From the NCBI RefSeq assembly GCF_038051925.1, contig NZ_CP150634.1, positions 4,886,864 through 4,950,863 of the forward strand: a stretch of 64,000 nt of DNA, in the 5' to 3' direction. Source of the DNA: Methylotuvimicrobium sp. KM2 (GTDB lineage Bacteria > Pseudomonadota > Gammaproteobacteria > Methylococcales > Methylomonadaceae). Shown piece by piece: positions 42,968-52,058 of this stretch. Numbering within the stretch: the first letter of the stretch is position 1; every line of letters begins with the position of its first letter. The notes under the pieces were generated by a model. The model saw nothing but the letters and a program-made list of their open reading frames with translations. It did not search any database and was not told the DNA's origin. A program made the translations under genes and the position numbers.

Positions 42968-43595
42968 CGCGGCCTCCTTAAATAGGTCGGTCAAAAATGT
43001 TTTGATGCTTCGGATGTTGTTTGTTATGTCTCTAATTTCGATATTTTAACAGAGACTTATGTCGAACCATTATGTTAGGCCCCTATTCAGGTTATGCAAC
43101 CTTGTGGCATTTGCAAGCTTTATGAAAGGCTATGTTCGCGTTAATAGTTGTACTATGCCAATGCCGAAGTTTTTAAGATTTTAGGATGCACCGCGTTGCA
43201 TTTCGCTTGTTTTCCAGAGCAACCAAGACTAAAAAGGTACGCAATGAGTACATCTATGTAAAGCGTATACCCTAGATTCGGCAATTAGCCTGCGAAAATC
43301 ACGAAATACATTTAAGTAATCATAGAATTCATATTCTCACGACTCTCTCTGGAAACCCATTCCTTAGATGTCTAGGCAAGATCGGTATGCATTCCCACGC
43401 TGGAGCGATGGGAACGAGGAGTTTACAGCGGTTTACTGGTTCACTTAAGGGCTGATGAAATATTGCTTCGGGTTTCAGGAAAATCGATTTTTTGGTTAAA
43501 TTGCTCTATTTCACAGCGCTAATTCAATGACACAGAGTATGGAAATCATTTGAAGAAGTTATTTCAGCTTGTTCCTCAGCGAATCTAAAGTTAGA
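42968..43595. other. gene-free gap
   Basis: This stretch has no supported gene. It contains one short palindrome related to the family D terminus (CATTCCCACGCTGGAGCGAT with GGGAACG, near 43388-43415) and is otherwise AT-rich, unstructured sequence. Confidence 0.5.
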
Positions 43596-44375
43596 TTAAC
43601 GCCGCCTATCGAGTCGAAAGCTGATTTCCTGAACTACTCTCTGTTCGACGGCGCGGCCGCCCTTGTGTGTCGGTTTGAATCGCCAGCGCCGGATCGCTTC
43701 GAGTGCCGCCTGATCGAAAATTCGCTTCGGGCTGGCATCGATGACTCGGGCATCGCCGACCGTCCCATTCGGCTTCACGACGATTTCCAGGCGAACCCAG
43801 CCTTCGATTCCGCGTTCGCGCGCCCGACGCGGGTAACGCGGCATCTTGCGCGATAACACCACCAAGGCTCGATCGCCTGAACCGCTGCCCGCGCCGGTGC
43901 CGTCTCCGCTTGCCGCCTCTTCGGTCTTATCGGTCGACCAGTCCGACGGCGGCGCGGTCACGCGTGAATCGGTTCCCGGCACTGGGGCCAATTCAAGTCC
44001 GTGTCCATGTGTTGGAATGTCGATGCGGGGGGGCGGAACGCTTGGCAATGGCGTTATTTTGGGGGCCGGTTTCCTCGGCGCGGCACGCTTGACCGGTTTC
44101 GGCGTGACGGCTTTGGGTTTGGGCCTTACCGGCTCGGGCTCGGCTTTCGGCTCCGGTTCGAGTTCGGGAGGCTCAACCGGTTTGGGCTCCGGTTTCGGCT
44201 CTTCGACCTTCGGCGGCAAGCGAATGAATTCGATCCCTTGCGGTTTCGCTTCCGAAACCAGCGCGGCTTCGCGTTGGCTGATCAATGCACCGATCAAGAG
44301 CAGCAAGGCTAGGTTAATGATCAAGGCAGCAACAAACGACGCCGACAACACTCGGCCCGAATGCGCCGGCTTCAT
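43596..44375 (-). CDS. TonB energy transducer (operon 2)
   Basis: This 259-residue paralog of the TonB at 20.6 kb has an N-terminal helix (FVAALIINLALLLLIGALIS), a long Pro/Lys/Glu-rich linker (repeats of EPKPEPKPVEPP type, about 55-110) and a C-terminal TonB domain with PRYPRRARERGIEGWVRLEI and ALEAIRRWRFKPTHKGG. The linker is about twice as long as in operon 1, which could reach a thicker or differently spaced periplasm. It overlaps exbD by 4 bases and is the last gene of the operon; no TPR gene follows. Confidence 0.92.
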   Translation of the reverse strand: MKPAHSGRVLSASFVAALIINLALLLLIGALISQREAALVSEAKPQGIEFIRLPPKVEEPKPEPKPVEPPELEPEPKAEPEPVRPKPKAVTPKPVKRAAPRKPAPKITPLPSVPPPRIDIPTHGHGLELAPVPGTDSRVTAPPSDWSTDKTEEAASGDGTGAGSGSGDRALVVLSRKMPRYPRRARERGIEGWVRLEIVVKPNGTVGDARVIDASPKRIFDQAALEAIRRWRFKPTHKGGRAVEQRVVQEISFRLDRRR

Positions 44376-44806
44376 GAAGGGTCGGGCTCCGTACTGGCCG
44401 CCACCGAGATTGTGGCCAAGCCGGCTAAGCGCAGTTGGTCCATGACCTTGATCAACAGCCCGGTGCTAGTCTTTTGATCGGCCAAAATGACTACGGACCG
44501 GCTCGGCCCAGAGAGTCCTTGTTGCTCGATCCGAGTACGCAGCATGCGTATATCCACCGAATCGTTGTTCAGCCAGATTTGTTCATCCGAACCAATCGTC
44601 ACGATCAAATCGGTATTTTGCTGTGGTGTGGCCGTCGCGGCTCTCGGGCGCTGCACCGCAATCGCCGATTCGCGGATAAACGAGCTGGTCACCAGAAAGA
44701 AAATCAACAAAATGAAGACCATGTCGATCAACGGTGTCATGTTGATCGTGTCGGAATGATCCTCGTTGTTGTCGTTACGGCTTTTGAATATACTTCGTGC
44801 GGTCAT
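44372..44806 (-). CDS. exbD: ExbD/TolR biopolymer transport protein (operon 2)
   Basis: This 144-residue protein has the membrane helix and proton-site Asp in INMTPLIDMVFILLIFFLVT. The start is uncertain: the ATG at 44804-44806 (MTARSIFKSRND) lies inside repeat C, and an in-frame ATG at 44866, also inside the repeat, would add 20 residues. Neither has a clear ribosome site. Family length favours the shorter form. It is separated from exbB by 168 bases, nearly all repeat, whereas in operon 1 the same pair is 15 bases apart. Confidence 0.9.
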   Translation of the reverse strand: MTARSIFKSRNDNNEDHSDTINMTPLIDMVFILLIFFLVTSSFIRESAIAVQRPRAATATPQQNTDLIVTIGSDEQIWLNNDSVDIRMLRTRIEQQGLSGPSRSVVILADQKTSTGLLIKVMDQLRLAGLATISVAASTEPDPS

Positions 44807-44951
44807 GTTTGCGGCTTTTATGGCAATGCTATTTTGTTCGAGAGCAAGGCGTGAAAACAGGCGCATAGCAAGCTATGTAACTGTTTTCGCAACGCAGCTA
44901 TCGAACAAAAGAGCGAGTTAGCTTACCAGCAAATGTGGCCGCGCGAAGTAT
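44790..44951. repeat. dispersed repeat family C, copy 1 (MITE-like)
   Basis: This 162-base element has ends ATACTTCGTGCGGTCATGTT-TGCGG and the complement of ATACTTCGCGCGGCCACATT-TGC. The core GGCGCATAGCAAGCTATGTA followed by ACTGTTTTCGCAACGCAGCT is near-identical, in reverse orientation on this strand, to copy 2 at 61103-61263. Its left end encodes the first codons of exbD. Confidence 0.85.
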
Positions 44952-44974
44952 AATTTTTTTCGATTCATGGCAAT

Positions 44975-45502
44975 CTATTCATAACGACCGATTTGACTGC
45001 GAAATCGGCGTTCGCCTGTGCGCGCTCGCCGAGTGAGATCGTAACCGACCGCGACGCCGAATAAACCCAACACCAATCCGGCCATTGTCGTGATCAATGC
45101 CTGAGAGACCCCGCGCGCGACGATGCGCGGCTCGGCGCTACCGAACACGCGAATCAAATCGAAGGTTTCGACGATGCCGGTCACGGTGCCCAATAAACCC
45201 AGCATCGGCAGAATACCGGACAATGTTTTGATGAGCCGCAGATGGCGGCGCAGTAAAAAAGTGACTTCAGCGGTCTCGATGATCAACGCGGTACGCGAGC
45301 GCAAGACCGGAAGATTGTTTTCGATATAGGCGGGAAAAACACGCAACAAATACCAATAACGTTCCAACACCAATGTCCACAATACCAGCGAAACGGCCAG
45401 CAACGGCCACATGACAGGCCCGCCCATCGCGATCAAATCCTCGATGTGCTGTTCGGCGCGCTGCAGCGAGATGATCAGGCTTTCGATAATATCGCCGTTC
45501 AT
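44975..45502 (-). CDS. exbB: ExbB/TolQ proton-channel protein (operon 2)
   Basis: This 175-residue protein is paralogous to the ExbB of operon 1. It has an N-terminal helix (GGPVMWPLLAVSLVLWTLVL) and the helix pair with LSGILPMLGLLGTVTGIVET and GVSQALITTMAGLVLGLFGV. It sits between two repeats: family B upstream (45518-45699) and family C downstream (44790-44951), so its spacing to both neighbours is abnormal for this operon type. Confidence 0.93.
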   Translation of the reverse strand: MNGDIIESLIISLQRAEQHIEDLIAMGGPVMWPLLAVSLVLWTLVLERYWYLLRVFPAYIENNLPVLRSRTALIIETAEVTFLLRRHLRLIKTLSGILPMLGLLGTVTGIVETFDLIRVFGSAEPRIVARGVSQALITTMAGLVLGLFGVAVGYDLTRRARTGERRFRSQIGRYE

Positions 45503-45517
45503 CCCCGTTTCCCTTTA

Positions 45518-45699
45518 GGAACTAGCATGAAATAACGTCTTCAAATGTTGGAAGGGGGTTCGGTGGCTCGATTGACAGGTGTCGGCGGCAGGGATAGCCG
45601 CCGTCAAGCCTACACGGACGTATTCACGGCGTCCTGTCAAGCGAGTCACCGAACGCCAACAAAGCTTGCTGTTTCGCGCAGTTATTTTGTGCATATTCC
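45518..45699. repeat. dispersed repeat family B, copy 2
   Basis: This 182-base copy runs from GGAACTAGCATGAAATAAC to GTTATTTTGTGCATATTCC. The two ends are imperfect 19-base inverted repeats; the inner arms GGTTCGGTGGCTCGATTGAC and GTCAAGCGAGTCACCGAAC pair as well. It occupies nearly all of the gap between the TtpC-like gene and exbB. Confidence 0.85.
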
Positions 45700-45706
45700 T
45701 TAGGTT

Positions 45707-46876
45707 TTATTCTGCGTCATGCCGCTGCTCGAGGCGCAAAGCCAGAGCCGCCGCGACATGGGCATCCAGTAAATTGCCCAAATTTTGGCATCTGCCCAGC
45801 AACAAGCTATGGAACAACAAAATCGGAATCGCGGCTACCAGCCCCAGCACGGTTGTAACCAGCGCTTGCGAAATCCCCCCCGACATCAATTTCGGATCGC
45901 CCGATCCATGCAGCGCAATGGCTTGAAAGGTTTCTATCATGCCGGTGACGGTACCGAGCAAACCCAACATTGGGGCAATCGCCGCCACCAATTTCAAAAA
46001 AGCCAGAGCGCGCTCCAATTTGATCCGCTCGCCGGTCAAGGCTTCTTCGACGGTTAAATACAAAGCCTCTTCATCGGTTGCGGTCTCCTGCTCCAGCTTG
46101 GCGAGAACCCTACCCAAAGGGTTGTCGAGCCGCAAATCGGTTGTTTGCAGTTGCTGTTTGATGCGTTTACCGACCAGGCCCAGATCCACGAAACGGTATC
46201 CGCAGAGCACGTAAGCGAAACCGGCCAAGATCAGAATCAAACAACCGACGATGCCGCCTTGGGCGATGCGTTCTTGCAGATTCGGAATTTGCACCAATAA
46301 CTGCAAGGTCTGCCCGCCGGACGGGTCGAGCGCGACAGGCGCCAGCGTATCGGCATGCGCTTGCTGAAATCGGCGCGCCAAATTGAGCAGGCTCGACGCC
46401 GGCTGACGCGGCAATTCGACCAATCGGTCGATCTCGGGCGAATACACCAGATAACGCCCTTCGGCGATGAAGCTGAAACCGCCGAGCCTCAGCACGTCTT
46501 TATCGATGGCCTGACCGCTAGGCTCATAAACCGGCGCCTGAATAATAGACACACTCCCTAAGGCATCGAGTTGCTGCTGTAGACTGGTAAATAATCCTTT
46601 TAGATCTTTTGTGGTCGGTATCTGTTTGGGGTCGGCCAATTGTTCAAGCAAGACCCTTTGCCGGGCGGCATCGCCGGCTAAAAAAAGTTGCTGGTATAAG
46701 GGCTTGAGGTCCAAAGCGCTTTCTCGAATCGCCAAAAACAATGCGGCCTTGGCCGCCAGTTCTTTGTTCAACCGGGCATCCAATTCCGTCGGTGTCAATA
46801 CGGCTTCGGTTTCGGCTTGGGCGAATGGGGCTAAAGCAAGCGCGAGGCATAAGACATACCAAAACTTCATAGTCAC
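45707..46876 (-). CDS. ttpC: TtpC-like MotA/TolQ/ExbB proton-channel protein (operon 2)
   Basis: This 389-residue paralog of the TtpC-like protein of operon 1 has a signal peptide (WYVLCLALALAPFAQA), a shorter periplasmic helical part, and the C-terminal channel domain with FLKLVAAIAPMLGLLGTVTG and GISQALVTTVLGLVAAIPIL. The periplasmic segment is about 50 residues shorter than in operon 1. It overlaps the DUF3450 gene by 4 bases. The symbol is by analogy with Vibrio TonB2 clusters. Confidence 0.84.
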   Translation of the reverse strand: MTMKFWYVLCLALALAPFAQAETEAVLTPTELDARLNKELAAKAALFLAIRESALDLKPLYQQLFLAGDAARQRVLLEQLADPKQIPTTKDLKGLFTSLQQQLDALGSVSIIQAPVYEPSGQAIDKDVLRLGGFSFIAEGRYLVYSPEIDRLVELPRQPASSLLNLARRFQQAHADTLAPVALDPSGGQTLQLLVQIPNLQERIAQGGIVGCLILILAGFAYVLCGYRFVDLGLVGKRIKQQLQTTDLRLDNPLGRVLAKLEQETATDEEALYLTVEEALTGERIKLERALAFLKLVAAIAPMLGLLGTVTGMIETFQAIALHGSGDPKLMSGGISQALVTTVLGLVAAIPILLFHSLLLGRCQNLGNLLDAHVAAALALRLEQRHDAE

Positions 46877-47505
46877 GGCTTCCTAGGTCCCGGCAGCGGC
46901 AGTTCGATCAATTGCGGCGGCTCCAATTTACGCGCGGTGCGCAGCCCTTGAGTAATCGCTTCATTGCCTTCCCCGGACAAACGCTGCCAACGGCGACTAT
47001 CGTTAAGCCAAATGCCCGATTCGCGGCCATTGAGGGTTTGGTAATAAAAAGCTAAGCTCCCGATGCTGAGGAAGTCCATCAAGCGCTCGTTGCCATCGGT
47101 CTTCAGTAGGGCTCGATAGGCATCGATGGTCTTCGCATAATCGAGCTCGACCCGGTACGCTTCGACGACGCGCCGATATTGTTCCGACAAATCGGCATCG
47201 GGATCGTTCAGCAAGGTTTCCAGCCGGGCTATACGCTTTTGACGCTCTTCGAGCTGGAAAGGCGCACCCTGTTCGATACGCTGTTTCAATTCGGCAAGGG
47301 CGTCTTTGAGCTGTTCTCGTAATTCGGAATCGAACAGTAACAATGCATCGAGCAAGGCAACCTTATCTTCGGACTCGCCGGGCGGACTTATTTCAGTTTG
47401 TGTCGAGACTTGCGCTTCCTTTTCGACTGGCTCGACCGCATGAACAGGCGGCATCAGTGAAATGAAAACGGTGATTGAAATCAATCGGAAGGGGAAATAT
47501 GGCAC
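46873..47505 (-). CDS. DUF3450 periplasmic protein (operon 2)
   Basis: This 210-residue paralog of the first gene of operon 1 has a signal peptide (LISITVFISLMPPVHA) and the DUF3450 core (PFQLEERQKRIARLETLLND, then RVVEAYRVELDYAKTIDAYR and IGSLAFYYQTLNGRESG). It lacks most of the coiled coil of its paralog. It begins the second TonB operon. The two proteins share the order of blocks but differ throughout, so the duplication is old or one copy was acquired. Confidence 0.83.
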   Translation of the reverse strand: MPYFPFRLISITVFISLMPPVHAVEPVEKEAQVSTQTEISPPGESEDKVALLDALLLFDSELREQLKDALAELKQRIEQGAPFQLEERQKRIARLETLLNDPDADLSEQYRRVVEAYRVELDYAKTIDAYRALLKTDGNERLMDFLSIGSLAFYYQTLNGRESGIWLNDSRRWQRLSGEGNEAITQGLRTARKLEPPQLIELPLPGPRKP

Positions 47506-47666
47506 TGCGAAATTTTAGAGAAACAACTGAAGAAAGAGGAATGCGCTGGCCAAAGACTCTAGCAGGTAAAGATCGATCAAGGCAACGGGAAAAACTCCCG
47601 AAAAATACCCCTGTTAAATGGCCAATCTACCGAATGGTTGGCAACATCCTGGCCCGTGCCAAAAAA

Positions 47667-47698
47667 TCGGATGCTATTGTAGCGACAATAGCATCCGA
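47667..47698. terminator. intrinsic terminator-like hairpin
   Basis: TCGGATGCTATTGT and ACAATAGCATCCGA form a perfect 14-pair stem with a 4-base loop, preceded by an A run on the plus strand (a T run when read as minus-strand RNA). It lies 18 bases past the PepSY gene stop, on that gene's downstream side, and most likely ends its transcript. Confidence 0.8.
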
Positions 47699-47715
47699 AA
47701 TTACGACTCGTCTTA

Positions 47716-48228
47716 TCAATCCAAGCCGATTTGATAGACCACTTCTTCCGGATCGCTGAGCTTGCCGTTGATTGCATCGACTTCAACTTCAAGCAGCTTG
47801 CCGTCGGCGGTTTTGATATCGAACTCATAGGCAACGCCATTGTCCGCTTCTATTTCGTATTCGATTTTCATGAGGCTGCCCGGATATTTATCCAAAGCCG
47901 TTTTTAATGCCGCATCCAATCTGACTTTAGCCTTAGAAGTAAATTCCGGATCGTCGACCGCGACTTCGCGCTCGGTTTCGATTATTTTACCGCTTGCGGC
48001 ATCGCATTCGACTTCCCAGTGCTTACCGTCCTTGCCGTGAATATCCAATTCATATTGAGGCTTACCATCTTCGATTTCGGCCCTCATCGTGACTATATCG
48101 CCGGGATGGGCATCGAGCGCCGATTTCACGCAACTATCGATAGGTCCTTTGTGATGTTCGAATTGCGCATAAGCAGCTGGAGCAACGAACAACGGTGCCA
48201 GCAACGCAATTATCATTTTCTTGTTCAT
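47716..48228 (-). CDS. PepSY-domain periplasmic protein
   Basis: This 170-residue protein has a signal peptide (MIIALLAPLFVAPAAYA) and two PepSY-type repeats of alternating strands, seen in GDIVTMRAEIEDGKPQYELD with IHGKDGKHWEVECD and in YPGSLMKIEYEIEADNGVAY with EFDIKTADGKLLEVEVD. PepSY domains are thought to inhibit peptidases or sense ligands. The start follows an AGGAG; an in-frame start at 48267 is further upstream. It stands alone between the TonB operon and rpe. Confidence 0.8.
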   Translation of the reverse strand: MNKKMIIALLAPLFVAPAAYAQFEHHKGPIDSCVKSALDAHPGDIVTMRAEIEDGKPQYELDIHGKDGKHWEVECDAASGKIIETEREVAVDDPEFTSKAKVRLDAALKTALDKYPGSLMKIEYEIEADNGVAYEFDIKTADGKLLEVEVDAINGKLSDPEEVVYQIGLD

Positions 48229-48445
48229 AATCATTCTCCTTACTATATGATCGGGTTCTATAAACATACAGAACTTCGACTCGATTATAGTCCTCGTCTA
48301 TCTGACTCTACAATAGTTCCAGAGTTGTTTTTTGAACTTAAACTTGATATCGCTTGCGTCACTGAATACACTAAATAAATCAATGCGGATCAATTAATAA
48401 AAAAAGACTATAATTGTTTGTTTTGTTTTAATCGAGGATAAAAAA

Positions 48446-49117
48446 ATGGCCCAAAACTGGATAGCTCCTTCCATTCTCTCTGCCGATTTCGCCCGCTTAG
48501 GCGAGGAAGTCGATAATGTTTTAGCGGCCGGCGCCGATGTTGTCCATTTTGACGTCATGGACAATCATTTCGTACCCAATCTAACGATCGGCCCATTGGT
48601 TTGCGAGGCGCTGAGAAATCATGGCGTTACCGCTCCGATCGACGTGCATTTGATGATCGATCCGGTCGATCGAATCATCCCGGACTTCGCTAAAGCCGGC
48701 GCCAGCTATATTACCTTCCATCCTGAGGCTTCGGTTCATCTGGATAGAACCTTGCAATTGATCAAAGACCAAGGTTGTAAAGCCGGCTTGGTATTCAACC
48801 CGTCGACTTCGCTGCATTATCTGGACCATGTGATGGATAAGCTCGACATGATTTTATTGATGTCGGTCAACCCGGGCTTCGGCGGACAATCGTTTCTTCC
48901 GTCGGCATTAACCAAACTGCGCGATGCGAGAAAACGTATCGATGAAAGCGGTTTCGATATTCGTTTGGAAATCGACGGCGGCGTCAAAGTCGACAACATC
49001 CGCGAGATCAAAGCGGCCGGTGCCGATACCTTCGTTGCCGGTTCGGCGATTTTCGGCAAACCGGACTATAAAGCAGTCATCGACCAAATGCGCGCCGAAA
49101 TTGCAAAAGCCGAGTAA
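48446..49117 (+). CDS. rpe: ribulose-phosphate 3-epimerase
   Basis: This 223-residue TIM-barrel enzyme interconverts ribulose 5-phosphate and xylulose 5-phosphate, feeding the RuMP and pentose phosphate cycles. Metal and substrate motifs are intact: APSILSADFARLG, VVHFDVMDNHFVPNLTIGP, IDVHLMI, MSVNPGFGGQSF and LEIDGGVK. It stands alone; its 3' end lies 13 bases before repeat A copy 6. A GAGG sequence precedes the ATG. Confidence 0.97.
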   Translation: MAQNWIAPSILSADFARLGEEVDNVLAAGADVVHFDVMDNHFVPNLTIGPLVCEALRNHGVTAPIDVHLMIDPVDRIIPDFAKAGASYITFHPEASVHLDRTLQLIKDQGCKAGLVFNPSTSLHYLDHVMDKLDMILLMSVNPGFGGQSFLPSALTKLRDARKRIDESGFDIRLEIDGGVKVDNIREIKAAGADTFVAGSAIFGKPDYKAVIDQMRAEIAKAE

Positions 49118-49130
49118 AAAGGCTTTTTTC

Positions 49131-49292
49131 TATACCTATCGCACTTCATATTTCGGCATTGACGTATGGAGGCACCGGGGTGTTCGGCAAAGGCTTTGAC
49201 AACAGGGATGCTGTCACAGAGCCTACATGGACGTATTCACGGCGTCCTTTGACGGACACCCCGGCGCCGAAATTTGACCAGCAAAGGGTATA
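49131..49292. repeat. dispersed repeat family A, copy 6
   Basis: This 162-base copy runs from TATACCTATCGCACTTCATA to CCAGCAAAGGGTATA, in the same orientation as copy 1. The central CATGGACGTATTCACGGCGT is fully conserved, while the GACAACAGGGATGCTGTCA hairpin arm differs from other copies. It lies between rpe and glgP, which are convergent. Confidence 0.85.
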
Positions 49293-49323
49293 AATCTCTA
49301 CTGCAAGCGAGACAAGATTTAAT

Positions 49324-51855
49324 TTACCCTTGTCGCGCTTGCACCCAGTAAATCTGATTGGCTTCCAGCGGCAAACTGCAATTCGAATGGCTGGGTCTGA
49401 TTCTCGGCGTATAATCGCTTATCGGTCTGGTTTTCGGTATCGTCGCTTTATAGATATAACCGTTTATCGCGCCGGCCAATACCTGTTCTATCGACATCGA
49501 ATGAATCTCAAATCGCTCCTCGCCTGACGATTCCGCGAATAATTCCACACAAACATCTTCCTCGCTAAGCTCTCCAAGATAAACCTGCATACTGAACGCG
49601 TAGTCGTTATCCCGGGTTTCCGCCACCACATTATCGACATGGATTTTAGCCCAGAGATCATCGATGCGTTTCAACCATTCGACCAGCTGCTTACCCGGCT
49701 GCATATTTCCGCCCAACCTTTTGCAATAGTTTTCGGCTAGAGGTAAATAAAACTTGGACGTATACTCCCTGACCATGCGATTGGCTGAAAAATAAGGCGT
49801 CAGCGTCGCCATGCTTTCCCGCATGATAGCCAGCCAGCGGCGCGGCAAGCCCTGTTGATCACGCTCATAAAACATCGGCACGATTTCCTGCTCGAGCAGT
49901 CGGTAAAGTATCTCGGCTTGTTCATGATCGGCTTGTTCGACCTCTTGCCCGTTCAATGACCAGCCGACTTCAGGGCGATACGCTTCCGCCCACCAGCCGT
50001 CGAGTTCGGATAGATTCAAGCCGCCGTTAACCAGAATTTTCATGCCGCTGGTCCCGCAAGCCTCCCAAGGACGTCTTGGCGTGTTGACCCAAAGGTCGAC
50101 CCCTTGAACCAAATATTCGGCGGTAATCATATCGTAATCGCTCAAAAAAATTGCACGCTCCCTGATTTCAGGCCGACGGATAAATTCATGCCAGGCTCGG
50201 ATCAACACTTGACCAGGCAAATCGGCCGGGTGAGCTTTGCCCGAGATAACCAATTGCACCGGCCGACTGGGATTGGTTAGTATCGCGGCCAAACGATCGG
50301 GGTCGGTCAACAGCAGGTTAGGGCGCTTATAGGTTGCAAACCGGCGGGCAAAACCGATGGTCATGACATTAGGGTCGAACAAGCGTAGCACTTGATCTTT
50401 GCGCTCGGTTTTCGAGATATTGCCTTGAACATCGAGTTCTCGACTGTACTCATCCCGGACGAACTCGACCAAGCATTTGCGGTTTTGCGCACGCAAATTC
50501 CATAACCGCTCATCCGTGACCCGCTGGAATTGTTCCGGCAAATCGCCGTATTCACATACCCAACGATTTTTACCGCACAAATCGGTCCATAATTCGTCGG
50601 CTTCCTGCGAATCCCATGCAGGAACATAGACGCCATTGGTGATATGGTCGATCGGTGTTTCTTCCGTCGGCCAATTCGGAAACAAGGGGCTGAAAATACG
50701 CCGACTGACCTCGCCATGCAAGCGGCTCACGCCATTAACCGCAGCGCTGCCGTGAATTGCCAGATAGGCCATGTTGAACGATTTATCGTAGGTTTTTAAA
50801 TCCGGATTGCGGCCGAGATTTAATAAAGTTTCGATATCAATATCGAGTTTTTGCGCATAATTGCCGAGCCGTTTCCCAATCAATTCCGGACTGAAACGGT
50901 CGAAGCCGGCTTCGACCGGCGTATGCGTGGTAAACAGATTACCGGCGCGCGTGATGGTCAGCGCGGTTTTAAAGTCCAGCCCGGTTTCTTTCATTAAATC
51001 GCGGGCTCTCTCCAGTACTAAAAATGCCGCGTGTCCCTCATTCAAATGGCAAACTTCAGGCTTAATACCTAAAGCCCTCAACACTCGCCAGCCACCGATG
51101 CCCAATAAAATTTCTTGTGCCAAACGGATTTCGAGCCCGCCGCCGTACAACTCGCTGGTAATGCAACGATCGACCGGATGATTGACCGGATCGTTACTGT
51201 CCAATAGATAAAGCGTAATTCGACCGATTTGCGCTTGCCACACCCTAATCCACAATTTAGACGGCGTATTGAGTTTTATCCGCAACCATTCGCCGTTATC
51301 CTTGCGAACCGGACAAATCGGTAAATCACCGGTATCGGCATTAGGATATAGCGCGATCTGATTGCCGTCATCGTCGAAAGCTTGACGAAAATAGCCGTTT
51401 TGATACAACAAACCAACACCCACGAGGGGAATGCCCAAATCATTGGCGGCCTTTAAATGATCGCCGGCCAATAAACCCAAGCCGCCGGAATAAATGGGCA
51501 AAGCTTCGCTAAGGCCAAACTCCATACTGAAATAGGCGATTTGCGCTAGCTTAGTGTTTTGTTCGATTTCGTTCTGGAACCAGCGAGGTTCGGCTCGTGA
51601 GGCGCGATGCTCCGCCACGATGCTCTGCAGTTTTTGGCAAAATTGTTCATTATTGGCTAGCTCCTGCAACAGACTCGCCGAACAGGCTTGCAACACTAGC
51701 CATGGATTACGGGATTGCTCCCATAAGGAGCTATTCAATCGATGCCAGATTTCGTCGGCCCGGTGACTCCAGGAAAAATTACAATCCAAGGCCAATTCGG
51801 ATAAACCATCCAGTTTTTGACTCAATTCGGGCGTAAAAAAACGAGGTGCGGTCAT
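49324..51855 (-). CDS. glgP: alpha-glucan (glycogen) phosphorylase
   Basis: This 843-residue enzyme releases glucose 1-phosphate from glycogen. It is of the TIGR02094 type with an N-terminal DUF3417 region (LSELALDCNFSWSHRADEIW), the catalytic domain with FSMEFGLSEALPIYSGGLGL and LAGDHLKAANDLG, the FVRDEYSRE and FARRFATYKRP segments, and the PLP-binding GTSGMKILVNGGLNLSELDG. Methanotrophs store glycogen, and this is the degradative arm. It is monocistronic. The 203 bases upstream to the mgtE stop hold no gene. Confidence 0.93.
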   Translation of the reverse strand: MTAPRFFTPELSQKLDGLSELALDCNFSWSHRADEIWHRLNSSLWEQSRNPWLVLQACSASLLQELANNEQFCQKLQSIVAEHRASRAEPRWFQNEIEQNTKLAQIAYFSMEFGLSEALPIYSGGLGLLAGDHLKAANDLGIPLVGVGLLYQNGYFRQAFDDDGNQIALYPNADTGDLPICPVRKDNGEWLRIKLNTPSKLWIRVWQAQIGRITLYLLDSNDPVNHPVDRCITSELYGGGLEIRLAQEILLGIGGWRVLRALGIKPEVCHLNEGHAAFLVLERARDLMKETGLDFKTALTITRAGNLFTTHTPVEAGFDRFSPELIGKRLGNYAQKLDIDIETLLNLGRNPDLKTYDKSFNMAYLAIHGSAAVNGVSRLHGEVSRRIFSPLFPNWPTEETPIDHITNGVYVPAWDSQEADELWTDLCGKNRWVCEYGDLPEQFQRVTDERLWNLRAQNRKCLVEFVRDEYSRELDVQGNISKTERKDQVLRLFDPNVMTIGFARRFATYKRPNLLLTDPDRLAAILTNPSRPVQLVISGKAHPADLPGQVLIRAWHEFIRRPEIRERAIFLSDYDMITAEYLVQGVDLWVNTPRRPWEACGTSGMKILVNGGLNLSELDGWWAEAYRPEVGWSLNGQEVEQADHEQAEILYRLLEQEIVPMFYERDQQGLPRRWLAIMRESMATLTPYFSANRMVREYTSKFYLPLAENYCKRLGGNMQPGKQLVEWLKRIDDLWAKIHVDNVVAETRDNDYAFSMQVYLGELSEEDVCVELFAESSGEERFEIHSMSIEQVLAGAINGYIYKATIPKTRPISDYTPRIRPSHSNCSLPLEANQIYWVQARQG

Positions 51856-52058
51856 CAGCTTTCTCCTGTAAAAATACGAGTATGCCCTTAGTAAACCGAG
51901 TTTCGTGATGCGATGAACATAAAGCAGCGGCGCAAATTTTTTCTATTGTCGCTTTGAATTATGACAGCATTGAGGCCTCTCTATTCCTATCAAACTTCAA
52001 CTTTCATCGTTGATTCGAGGGGGCATCATCATTTGATTAGCAAAGAGCCTAATGTTTA

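Noticed and set aside
47475..47759. 94-codon plus-strand frame
   Set aside because: It overlaps the DUF3450 start, a terminator hairpin and the PepSY gene end.
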